64,000 nt of DNA, taken from NCBI GenBank assembly GCA_963668435.2, contig CAXXSC010000002.1, positions 55,925-119,924 on the forward strand. The letters are read 5' to 3'. Position numbers and translations under genes: made by a program. Source of the stretch: G963668435 sp963668435. Lineage in GTDB: Bacteria; Latescibacterota; Latescibacteria; Latescibacterales; Latescibacteraceae. The notes beneath the pieces are model-generated. The model ran no database searches, was not told the DNA's origin, and worked only from the letters and a program-made list of their open reading frames with translations. This document shows, one piece after another, positions 48,644 through 57,203 of this stretch (within the stretch, counting starts at the first letter, position 1; each line of letters begins with the position of its first letter).

Positions 48644-50599
48644 TCATTCCTCATAATAATTCTTTTCCGGAAGCTCCCGGTACCAGAACCAGTACATACC
48701 TGCCATGCAAACAAGGTTTATCGCCGCGGTCACTGCCAGCGAATCGAGTTTCTGGATCATGAACTGTGTCACCATGAGAAAGAGTGTTATGTGCCAGACC
48801 AGCGTGAACGGCAGTGCGAGAAGGTCGTTTCTGTGCTCGCGGCTGACACGGGCCTGAAGTTCCGGTGAGAGACGTTTTTTCAGCGGCCCCCAGAAACCAA
48901 ACGGCATGGTTTTGCGGTAGAAATTCTCGAGAACATCGTCAGGCGTCGGCGGCGTGAGATAGGTGCCTATGATTGTGGCGATCAGCGATCCGCTCATGAT
49001 GAACATGAACTGGAGACGTTCGTCGAGATCGGGCGCGACCAGTCTCTGGACTGTGGCGAGAACGAGGCCGCAGATAGTGCCGATAGCGAATCCGCTGCCG
49101 TTGAAACGCCACCAGTACATCCTGAGCGTTTTCGGGATAACGAGGCCCGCTGTCAGGCCCATGACGATCCAGCCCCAGATATCGTTGACACTCTTGAGCG
49201 AGAATGCGAACACGAAACTCACCACCACGAGCAGGAGGATGAACGCATAGCTGGCGTAAATCAGCTCGCGGTTCGAGGCGTTTTTCCGGAACAGATTCTG
49301 GTAGATGTCCCGGGTGAAAAAGCTGGTGACATAGTTGACATTGGAGTCGATTGTCGACATGGCCGCAGCGATCAGCGAGATGAATATGATAGCCTTGAGC
49401 CCGGAGGGGATCATCCTCAACAGCACCGCAGGCAGGATCGTTTCGGGATTGATGCTGCCGTGGTAGCCCAGTAGCTGCAGTTTGTCCGCCCAGCCGGAGC
49501 CGAGGATATCGGTGAGACGCGCAACCAGTTCCGTGTACGCACCGGGATTGTTTACAATGTCGGAGAGTACGCCCTGCCAGCGTGTTTCGGGAATGGCGCC
49601 CACATGGACCTTGATCGCATCCACCGCCATCGCCAAAGAGGCCTTGTCGGGGAAGAAATCGTGGACAAGGAATATGCCGAACACGACTATGGCCATCATG
49701 ATGAACCAGCGCGCGGTCATGACCAGGGCCCAGGTGGCCGAAAGAAGCCCGCACTCACGGTCGTTCCGCGCACCGAAAAAGACCTGGCTGTCGCCGCAGC
49801 CGAGACCGATCAGGACATTGTTGAACAGGTAGAACAGCGCGAACATCAGAAGGTATTCGTAAGCCTCGAAACCGGGAAGGAGCTCGGTCTTGATGCTGGG
49901 AAGGCTCGATGCCCAGTCGGGATTGCCGGTGACCTCGCTGGCCAGTGACCAGAACTGCGCGGGATCGCCGAGCCTGTTCAGCGCGAGGATCGAGATACCG
50001 ATAGCGCCGATAAATATGAGTATGCTCTGGAAAAGGTCAGTAAACACGACACCGTAAAAACCGGACAGCATCGTGTAGAATGTGACGATTATCATGAATC
50101 CGAGCGTGCAGACAAAAGGCGAGTAAGGGAAGAAAAGCGACAGGAAAATGCCGAGGCCCTTGATGGTCAGCCCCATGATCCCGATACCCCAGAACATCGC
50201 CGCCGCGACAGTCGCCATGCGGGAGAGTTTCGCTCCGGATCCCTCGCCGAAGCGAAAAATCATCCACTCGCCGTTTGTCACGCAGCCGGAACGCCGGTGC
50301 CATTTGCCGGTCCAGAGCAGCATGAACACGAGTATGAGCCCGAGTCCGCCCCTTATCTCGATATAGAGCCCGCGCGGCCCGAGCATATACAGGAACGCGA
50401 TGATAATCATGGAGCCGGTGATGTTGACCCAGCTCGCCATGCCCGAAAATCCGAGCAGCCACCACGGAAGACGCCGTCCGCCGAGAAAATAGTCCTCGAG
50501 ACTTCCCGAGGCCCGTTTGTTGAGAATTATCCCGAAACTCATGAGTACGAGAAAGTAGAATACAAGAATAATGTAATCGAGTGTCGAGAAATAGCCCAT
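48644..50599 (-). CDS. Sodium:solute symporter (SSS family)
   Basis: The 651-aa inner-membrane protein has about 13-15 membrane segments and SSS features: YIILVFYFLVLMSFGII, SGSLEDYFLGGRRLPWWLLG with the conserved GGR, and GFYGVVFTDLFQSILIFIGA. The family couples Na+ entry to uptake of sugars or other solutes. The start follows AAAGGAAAGGGC. It lies downstream of the GntR, MFS and TIM-barrel genes on the same strand, but a 215-bp element separates it from the UroD-like gene. Sugar uptake is inferred from context. Confidence 0.9.
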   Translation of the reverse strand: MGYFSTLDYIILVFYFLVLMSFGIILNKRASGSLEDYFLGGRRLPWWLLGFSGMASWVNITGSMIIIAFLYMLGPRGLYIEIRGGLGLILVFMLLWTGKWHRRSGCVTNGEWMIFRFGEGSGAKLSRMATVAAAMFWGIGIMGLTIKGLGIFLSLFFPYSPFVCTLGFMIIVTFYTMLSGFYGVVFTDLFQSILIFIGAIGISILALNRLGDPAQFWSLASEVTGNPDWASSLPSIKTELLPGFEAYEYLLMFALFYLFNNVLIGLGCGDSQVFFGARNDRECGLLSATWALVMTARWFIMMAIVVFGIFLVHDFFPDKASLAMAVDAIKVHVGAIPETRWQGVLSDIVNNPGAYTELVARLTDILGSGWADKLQLLGYHGSINPETILPAVLLRMIPSGLKAIIFISLIAAAMSTIDSNVNYVTSFFTRDIYQNLFRKNASNRELIYASYAFILLLVVVSFVFAFSLKSVNDIWGWIVMGLTAGLVIPKTLRMYWWRFNGSGFAIGTICGLVLATVQRLVAPDLDERLQFMFIMSGSLIATIIGTYLTPPTPDDVLENFYRKTMPFGFWGPLKKRLSPELQARVSREHRNDLLALPFTLVWHITLFLMVTQFMIQKLDSLAVTAAINLVCMAGMYWFWYRELPEKNYYEE

Positions 50600-50643
50600 G
50601 CCCTTTCCTTTCGGTGATTATGGCGAGTCCTGATATTTTTATC

Positions 50644-50859
50644 GAAAGAATACCTCGGAGTTTACTCCGGTATTAAACATGTTTTTCCGGCCCCCTTCCT
50701 GTCACTTCGTGACATCCTTCCCCCATAGGGGGCAGGAGCGCAAGAAGTATCAATATTCCCTTGCCCCCTATGGGGGACAAGTAGAGCCGCGAAAGCGCAA
50801 GGGGGTGGGTTTAGGGGGTTGATTTTGATACTCCGGATTTCAATCCGGGGTAGTTCATT
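50644..50859. repeat. Hairpin-ended 215-bp element, copy 1
   Basis: It begins with the hairpin CCTCGGAGTTTACTCCGG and ends with the hairpin CCGGATTTCAATCCGGGG. In between are CCTGTCACTTCGTGACATCC and an inverted pair, CCCCCATAGGGGG and CCCCCTATGGGGG. Copy 2 at 59382-59595 aligns along its whole length. A left-end fragment lies at 57071-57149 and a core at 35103-35150. Confidence 0.85.
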
Positions 50860-50886
50860 TTTGTCTTTCTCTTTTTTATTCTTTCT

Positions 50887-51936
50887 TTAATCTGCGTACA
50901 TCCGCTCAATCCGTGATATCCGCGTTCTATTATTTTTTTCAACCGAATCCCATGTCTTGAATACGGTATACACGTTTTCCGGTTTCGCGCCGGGACCGAA
51001 TTCGCACTGGGCGATTGCGCCGCCGTTGGCATAGAGATTCGAGTAGACCGACCGCACCGCCTCGGCGACCTCGTCCTCTGTCGCGTTAGGGAGTATGTGC
51101 TGACGGTCGATTTCTCCCCAGAACGTTATTTTTCCGGCGAATTCGCTGAGTTTGTCGACACCCATGCAGAACAGCTGCGAATTGAGAGCGTCGAGGCCCA
51201 GTTCGATGAGATCGGGATATATATCGACAATGAAACCGTCCGAATGCATGAAAATGTATTTCCCGTGATCGTGGGCGATTTCGATATAGTCCTTGTACAG
51301 AGGTTTGAAAATCTCGCGCCACATGACAGGCGAGATCAACAGCGACTGCTGCGCGCCCCAGTCATCCATGAAATTGAGAGCGTCAACATCGGTCTTTGCC
51401 CACTTTTCCAGCTCGTCGAGATAGAAATTATGGATACGCGACAGCAGTTCCATGAAACCGTCAGGACGGTCGAACAGGTCCATGTAGACGTTTTCCGTGC
51501 CGCGGAGGAACTGTATGCGCTCGAACGGGCGCGGGCAGCAGGAGCCGATCACGAACTTGTCGGTTTCCGCGCAGAACTCGTTGACTGTGGCGACATTGAA
51601 ATCGAGCATTTCCACGGGGATGCGCACCTTGTTGAGATCGCTCCAGTCTTTGAGAATCGGTTCCTTGACCTCGCCGATAATACCGCTCTGACGATTCTCG
51701 AATACCGAGCCCCACTCGTCGGTGTAGAAACCCGGCGTGAACATGTCTCCCTCGGTTTTTGGCGGTACCCTGTAATCAGCCGGCGGATTGACTATATCGT
51801 CGGGGAAATCGGCCCTGATTTTTGCCAGACCCTCGGGATATTTTTCCTCGGCGTAGGGAAGGTACCAGAGGTGACGGGGCACTCTATCGGGTGAATCGAA
51901 TTCAAGCGTTTTCTTTACCAGTGTTCTGCTGTTCAT
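50887..51936 (-). CDS. Uroporphyrinogen decarboxylase/methyltransferase-family protein (second copy)
   Basis: The 349-aa protein has the UroD TIM-barrel pattern: SRTLVKKTLEFDSPDRVPRH, NVYMDLFDRPDGFMELL, DALNFMDDWGAQQSLLISPV, HGKYIFMHSDGFIVDIYPDL and TFWGEIDRQHIL. It lacks the HxC metal-site Cys seen in the first copy (HSDG here), so its chemistry may differ. Most such proteins in carbohydrate regions have no proven function. The start follows CGGAG. It lies in the same direction between the symporter and the sugar porter, though spacers of several hundred bases separate them. Confidence 0.85.
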   Translation of the reverse strand: MNSRTLVKKTLEFDSPDRVPRHLWYLPYAEEKYPEGLAKIRADFPDDIVNPPADYRVPPKTEGDMFTPGFYTDEWGSVFENRQSGIIGEVKEPILKDWSDLNKVRIPVEMLDFNVATVNEFCAETDKFVIGSCCPRPFERIQFLRGTENVYMDLFDRPDGFMELLSRIHNFYLDELEKWAKTDVDALNFMDDWGAQQSLLISPVMWREIFKPLYKDYIEIAHDHGKYIFMHSDGFIVDIYPDLIELGLDALNSQLFCMGVDKLSEFAGKITFWGEIDRQHILPNATEDEVAEAVRSVYSNLYANGGAIAQCEFGPGAKPENVYTVFKTWDSVEKNNRTRISRIERMYAD

Positions 51937-52298
51937 TGTAAAACTCCGATTAATAAAAAAAATGAATATCCAGGATTTGAAAACAACAACGCTTAGGTTC
52001 GAAAAAGAAAAATGAGCCGCAGAGTATACAGAGAAAAGTTTTCAAGAGAGTAAGATGACACGTAATCAAGTAAAATACAGCAGCGAAAATCACGGATATT
52101 CACCGCAGTCATTCTGAACACAGTGAAGAATCAGCTTTGTCAACGTCATCATCAGTTATCAGCGGTTCATGCTGTTTTCCCCGGTGTGCTTCTCTGCGAC
52201 TATTACTTTCTTTAATCCTTGATTATTAAACCTTTAAGCTGTTTTATTCTCCACGCCTTTGCGGTGAATCTTTCTATTTTAAAAAAACGTGATCAATA
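51937..52298. other. AT-rich intergenic region
   Basis: No gene, hairpin or repeat is convincing here. It separates the UroD-like gene from the sugar porter. Confidence 0.5.
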
Positions 52299-53669
52299 TC
52301 AGGCTTTCGATGCCCAGTATTTTTCTATCTCCTCCAGCGATTTCCCTTTCGTTTCGGGAATGACTTTCCATACCAGCAGTATCGCCGGGAAACAGAGCAC
52401 GGCAAAGAGCCAGAATGCCATCGGCGGCCCGGCGTTTTCCAAGAGCCAGGGGAACATCTGCCCGACTATCACGTTGGCGAGCCAGAGAGAAAGTGTTGCG
52501 ATCGACATGGCCCTTCCTCGGATGCTTGTCGGGAATATTTCAGAGATGATCACCCAGGTCACCGGTCCGAATGAGAACGCGAAACAGGCGATGAACAACA
52601 GGAAGAACATCAATAGCCAGAATCCGGCAGTGATATTGTAGAAGAAAAACAGACCCACCAGAAGAAGCGCCACGATCACGCCCGAAACGCCGAACAGCAG
52701 CAGCGGGCGGCGGCCCATCCTGTCCACCGTGAAAATGGCCACGATGGTGAACAGCACGTTGACGATGCCGATGGTCACCTGTCCGCCGAGTGCCTCGCTT
52801 AAAGCGAATCCGGCCTTGTTGAATATCTCGGGACCGTAGTAGATAATCACATTGATGCCGCTGAACTGGCTCATGGCGGGAAGCAGGAGTCCGATCAGGA
52901 GGGCGATCCTGAGGCCCGGCTGCATGAGCTGGGAAAGCGAGGGATTTTCATGGGCGATCGTGTCGGTGATCTCACCGACTTCACGGGCGGCCTCTTCGGT
53001 GCCGAGAACGCGGTTGAGCACGGAGCGTCCTTCGTCGATATGTCCCTCCTTGACTAGCCAGCGGGGACTTTCCGGCACGAAAAACATTGCGAAGAAAAAT
53101 AGCGCCGCAGGGAATGTCTCACTGCCGAACATGCTGCGCCAGACCTCCTGCTCGATAATCCAGTTGAGGAAAGCTATGCTTTCGACACCGGGAAGCCTCG
53201 TTCCGATACCGACCAGAAGGGCGTTGGAGAAATAGGCGCAGAGGATGCCGATTGTAATGGCGAACTGGTAAAGCGTGACCATGCGCCCGCGGATGGCAGG
53301 CGGCGTGATCTCGGAAATGTAAAGCGGTGAAAGCATGGATGCTATGCCGACACCGAGGCCGCCGATCATGCGCGCGATTATCAGGAAAGGCACAGTTGTC
53401 GCGATTGCCGAGCCCACAGCCGAAAGCCAGAACAGAAAGGCCGAGAGGATAAGGATTTTCTTGCGGCCGAAACTGTCGGAGAGCTTGCCGGCAAAAATGA
53501 CCCCGATGACGCAGCCGACCAGTGCCGAGGAAACGAACCAGCCCTCCATGACAACGTTCATGGCGAACTGCTGTTTCACGAAACCGACTGTTCCGGATAT
53601 CACCGCTGTGTCGAACCCGAACAGGAATCCGCCCAGTGCCGCGACAAAACAGACAATGGCTAAATACAC
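52299..53669 (-). CDS. MFS sugar porter (XylE/GLUT-type)
   Basis: The 456-aa protein has 12 membrane segments and sugar-porter hallmarks: GGFLFGFDTAVISG in TM1, DSFGRKKIL after TM2, GGLGVGIASMLSPLYISE, VPESPRWLV between the two halves and DRMGRRPLLL in the second half. A proton or facilitated sugar transport role is expected. The start is GTG at 53669 with AAAGGA seven bases upstream, and the protein begins right at TM1. It lies 97 bp downstream of the GntR gene, and they are probably one unit. Confidence 0.92.
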   Translation of the reverse strand: MYLAIVCFVAALGGFLFGFDTAVISGTVGFVKQQFAMNVVMEGWFVSSALVGCVIGVIFAGKLSDSFGRKKILILSAFLFWLSAVGSAIATTVPFLIIARMIGGLGVGIASMLSPLYISEITPPAIRGRMVTLYQFAITIGILCAYFSNALLVGIGTRLPGVESIAFLNWIIEQEVWRSMFGSETFPAALFFFAMFFVPESPRWLVKEGHIDEGRSVLNRVLGTEEAAREVGEITDTIAHENPSLSQLMQPGLRIALLIGLLLPAMSQFSGINVIIYYGPEIFNKAGFALSEALGGQVTIGIVNVLFTIVAIFTVDRMGRRPLLLFGVSGVIVALLLVGLFFFYNITAGFWLLMFFLLFIACFAFSFGPVTWVIISEIFPTSIRGRAMSIATLSLWLANVIVGQMFPWLLENAGPPMAFWLFAVLCFPAILLVWKVIPETKGKSLEEIEKYWASKA

Positions 53670-53766
53670 GTCAGCATCCTTTCAATATGTGTGTCAATAA
53701 TGTTTCATGATATTCAATAGGAATCCCCGGATATTGCTCCGTGGCCGTTTGTCATATCATTCAATA

Positions 53767-54522
53767 TCATTTCCTGCTGTTTCCCTCTTGTGTGAGGACG
53801 ATGTCGATGCTGAAAACATAACGGTCGCAACGGTAATAGCAGATATTACGTTCAATAGGCCGCCCGCCGGGATCGAGCACGAGCCGTTCCCGTTTCAGAA
53901 CTGGAGCGCCGAAAGGAAGCCCCAGCATACGTGCGGTTTTCCTGTCTGCGGCGATGGCGCTGATATCCTCGCAGGATTTTGCGGGAACGATGGAAAAATC
54001 GCGGTCGAGCAGTTCATAGAGAGGTTTCTCGAAATCGCAGTTCTCATCGAGACCAAGCCGTGGATGGAACCACGAAACGAAGAGCACGACCGGCCCCTTA
54101 TCGTTCCGTTTCAGACGTTCGAGGCGCAGAATACGTGTTCTGTGGGCAATATCCAGCGCCTCGGATGTGGCCTTGTCGCTTGCCACCCAGCGTGTTTCGA
54201 CCGAGACATTGGTCCAGGCGCGTTCAACCTTATGAAGGGTTTCGGGAAAGCTGATGAACGACAGCCCGTTGTTCCTGTTGTCGGTTCGCCCGGCAACCAC
54301 CGAGCCGACACTGCGTTTCCTCACAATCAGGCCCTCGTGCACAAGCTTGGTCATCGCCTGACGGATCGTATTCCTGCTCACACCGAGCCTTCGCGCGAGA
54401 TCGGCCTCTTTCGGCAGAAGCCTTCCATCACGGTAGGACGGCTCCTCGACAAGTTTTCTGAGGAGTGTCTCGACCTGTGCGTGCAGGGGTGTGGGGCTTG
54501 AGTGATCGATACTGAGAGTCAC
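53767..54522 (-). CDS. GntR/HutC-family transcriptional regulator
   Basis: The 251-aa protein has an N-terminal winged helix (AQVETLLRKLVEE, then LLPKEADLARRLGVSRNTIR and QAMTKLVHEGLI) and a C-terminal UTRA-type ligand domain (ILRLERLKRN, KPLYELLDRDF and PGGRPIERNICYYRCDRYVF). HutC-type repressors respond to sugars or sugar phosphates. I chose the GTG at 54522, which follows GGAG, because the open frame extends up to a TTG at 54603 that lies in the -35 box of the promoter seen at 54580-54608. The adjacent MFS gene and a palindrome in its own promoter suggest autoregulation and control of sugar uptake. Confidence 0.88.
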   Translation of the reverse strand: MTLSIDHSSPTPLHAQVETLLRKLVEEPSYRDGRLLPKEADLARRLGVSRNTIRQAMTKLVHEGLIVRKRSVGSVVAGRTDNRNNGLSFISFPETLHKVERAWTNVSVETRWVASDKATSEALDIAHRTRILRLERLKRNDKGPVVLFVSWFHPRLGLDENCDFEKPLYELLDRDFSIVPAKSCEDISAIAADRKTARMLGLPFGAPVLKRERLVLDPGGRPIERNICYYRCDRYVFSIDIVLTQEGNSRK

Positions 54523-54561
54523 GTGCCGGTGCTCCGGAATGGTATAGTGAAAAAGCTTCTT

Positions 54562-54587
54562 GATATGTTCATATGTTTGAACATATC
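54562..54587. promoter_or_regulatory. GntR-type operator candidate
   Basis: A perfect 10-bp inverted repeat, GATATGTTCA-N6-TGAACATATC, lies over the -10 box of the GntR promoter. Such a position is typical of autorepression. Confidence 0.65.
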
Positions 54588-54608
54588 GTTTCGCCGATTC
54601 CAAGTCAA
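54580..54608 (-). promoter_or_regulatory. Promoter of the GntR gene
   Basis: On the minus strand TTGACT (54603-54608) and TATGTT (54580-54585) are spaced by 17 bp. The start codon lies about 50 bp downstream of the predicted transcript start. Confidence 0.6.
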
Positions 54609-54655
54609 GATTTTTTCTGACCGAATACTGTCAGGTATTGCCGTTCGGCTGGGGC

Positions 54656-56957
54656 TTACTGCTTTTCAGGCAGCCAGTGCGAAAGGAGATAATCGCAATT
54701 TACCACTTTTTCCGCTAGATCGAGCGGGAAATAGTAGTAATGGTTGGATGCCTCATACCCGATACGTGAGTCTTTGCTGCTAAGGTCGTACAGGCGGCGG
54801 GCGTTTTCCATTTCCTGACGTATGCTGTTCCCGAGTTGTACTACCAGTTCCGCCTTCCTTGCTTTTGAAACCGTGCCGGAAAGAAAGGTGTCGCGGGCCA
54901 TTATGAAACGCACCTGGCAGGCGATGCTTTTGAAATGAAGCTGTGCCGCCTCCGCCACACGGATATCGCGTTCGAGCTGAGCGCGCTGCGGCCCTGTCAT
55001 ATCCCTTTCCAGTCCGCGCCTGAATGCGTCAAGGCCCTTTGACCAACCGGAAGAGAGTTTCTCGAACTGCGAGGCGAGCACCTCGGCGGGATAGATCGAG
55101 CGATAGGTTTTCAGATCGTCGTAAGGGAGCCCGACCATTGTCGCCTTGTAGCCTGTTTTTTCGGGATACAGGAGGTTTGAGGGGCCTTTCTGTGCCGGGC
55201 CCTGGTAAACGAAACCGATGTTGAACGGGTATTCCGAAAACGCGTCACTGAATGCCGACCATGCTGCCAGCACATCGGAAGCGGCGCTGTTGCCGTAACG
55301 GGCGCGGGCAATATCGGGCAGGACTGTGCCGGGCGCGGCTGTTTTACTGCCGAACCGTGATACGAGCTCGAGGTTGGGGGAGGGGAAACCGCCGACTGTC
55401 CAGCTCATCATCATGCCGTTGATATCGGTTTCAGCGAGATTGCGGCAGTGCTGCTCGATTGTGTTCATGACTGGCAGGAATGGCACCGCCGAGAGCTCCC
55501 ACGAGCAGTTGACCTGCATTTTCGCGATTGTCTTAAGCCCCCGTTTTTTCGCGTGGGCCCAGTGTTTCAGCGCACGCGGACCGGGGCCGATGGATGAGAT
55601 GGAGTATTCGCCCACGGTGCTTTCAATGCCGCCGCGGTTTATGGGCAGCGACCACTCGCTGACACTCATGAGATAGCTGTCCTCGGGAAGTTTGTCGATC
55701 ACGGACAGCGCCCAGTCGTCATGCCAACCCCAGTCCCAGATGATGACTTTGGCATCGCTGCTTCCCGCGCGCACACCTTCATAAATAGCCCTGTTGACAT
55801 CGGCAATGACCTCTGCGGCGCCAAGGCCTGCACAGCGAGGACAACCCGCGGCGTTTTTACCGTGGCTCCAGCAGTTCGTGAAGTTTTCGGAGGCGGTAAT
55901 GGTAAAGACTCCGCCGAGGCCGGGGACAGTGGCGAAAACCTGTTCCAGCGAGTCGCGTAGCCATTGCCGAACCTCGGGTTCGGATGTGCAGAGTGCGTAA
56001 TAATCGCCTTCGCGGCCGCCTTTCAGATGCTCCCGTCCGGCGAAAAAACTCTCCGGCATTGCGCGCGGCTCGTTCATGTACAAATAGATTTTGATGCCGT
56101 AGCGGTTGCATTTTTCAACAAGTGCCCGAAGGTTTTCCCTGCGGACTGCGCTGTCCTTTTCCTCCTCAGGGAACAGGCCGCCGGGGGCAAGCTGCCTGAG
56201 GACAGTATGCAGCCAGACACCGTTGACCCCGTGTTCGCTCAATTTCTGAAGGAGACCGTCGGGATAGGGATCGATTGCCGGATTGAGCAGGGGGTCGCCG
56301 AAAACGCCGAAATACGAGTACAGGAAACGGATGCTGTCGTCACCCCCGTTTTGGCACTTCCGTGGCGCGGGCCGGATCGACATGGGTGAGCTCGGTAACA
56401 AAGCCGAAACGCTCTTCCACCGGATGAGCAAGGCCGCTGTCGAAATGATGTGTTAAACAGTCCCTGATTTCCCTGCATCGCGCGAGATCCTCACTGTCGG
56501 GCTTTTCGTAACGGAGCGGTTCGCAGTCCGGTTTCAGCAGTCCGAGCTTGACCCAGAGAAAATCGTCCTCCTTGAGTGTGAATGCCAGTTTTTCCGCGTT
56601 CCAGCCGAGCAGCTGGAGAAGCTGGTCGTATGGCAGCAGATGCCAGTTCCTGCGTATTATGGATATATAGCCACGTTCCATGATATCTGGAGAGGGGGCT
56701 TTGTAGGGCGGAAGGCCCATCGATTCACCAACCGCACGGACATTACCGGCATTCGTGCCGAGGACCTCCGCCATTTTTTCAAGGGATACCGATTCCCAGT
56801 TCCGCCATACGAAAGCGTGCATTCTGTCAGGGAAATGGCTGAATGTGAGCGCCGGTTTCGACTGCCCCTGCGGAAGTGTTTCCGCCGCGCATGTGTTCTT
56901 GAGGGGCGGTGTGAAGAGGCAGGCCAGCAGTAAGATGCTCATAAGCTTTCGGTTCAT
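54656..56957 (-). CDS. Secreted TIM-barrel glycoside-hydrolase-like protein (single +1 shift)
   Basis: The signal peptide (RKLMSILLLACLFTPPLKNT) precedes a conserved N-terminal part (MAEVLGTNAGNVRAVGESMG, LLPYDQLLQLLGWNAEKLAF, GLLKPDCEPLRY). One extra G in the run 56343-56347 breaks the frame; removing it joins VPKRG to DDSIRFLYSYFGVFG and gives about 766 aa. A TIM-barrel domain follows (NLRALVEKCNRYGIKIYLYM, GGVFTITASENFTNCWSH with CPRC, then GIEST). It resembles uncharacterised GH20-like proteins of glycan-degrading bacteria. The catalytic residues are not assigned. The start is ATG at 56957; the TTG upstream is less likely. Confidence 0.72.
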
Positions 56958-57070
56958 GGCGGCACTTTTTCCTTTCAATCTGCTATATGCGGTACTCGAT
57001 GTATCGGTCTCGGATGTGCTGGATGTCTAAGTTCTTAACTGCATGGGTAAGGGCGCTCATTTTGTTTAAT

Positions 57071-57149
57071 CAAAAGAATACCTCGGAGTTTACTCCGGGG
57101 TTAAACATGTTTTTCCGGCCCCCTTCCTGTCACTCCGTGACATCCTTAG
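57071..57149. repeat. Left-end fragment of the 215-bp element
   Basis: The first about 80 bases match copies 1 and 2, including the hairpin CCTCGGAGTTTACTCCGG and the TGTCAC core, then the match stops. Confidence 0.8.
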
Positions 57150-57203
57150 CCCGCCCCGTTGATCGCGTTCATTTTAAGGCTGATGACTCATTGAAAACGG
57201 TAA

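Noticed and set aside
54523..54603. TTG start for the GntR gene
   Set aside because: It lies within the -35 box of a well-formed promoter, and the winged-helix domain begins after the GTG.
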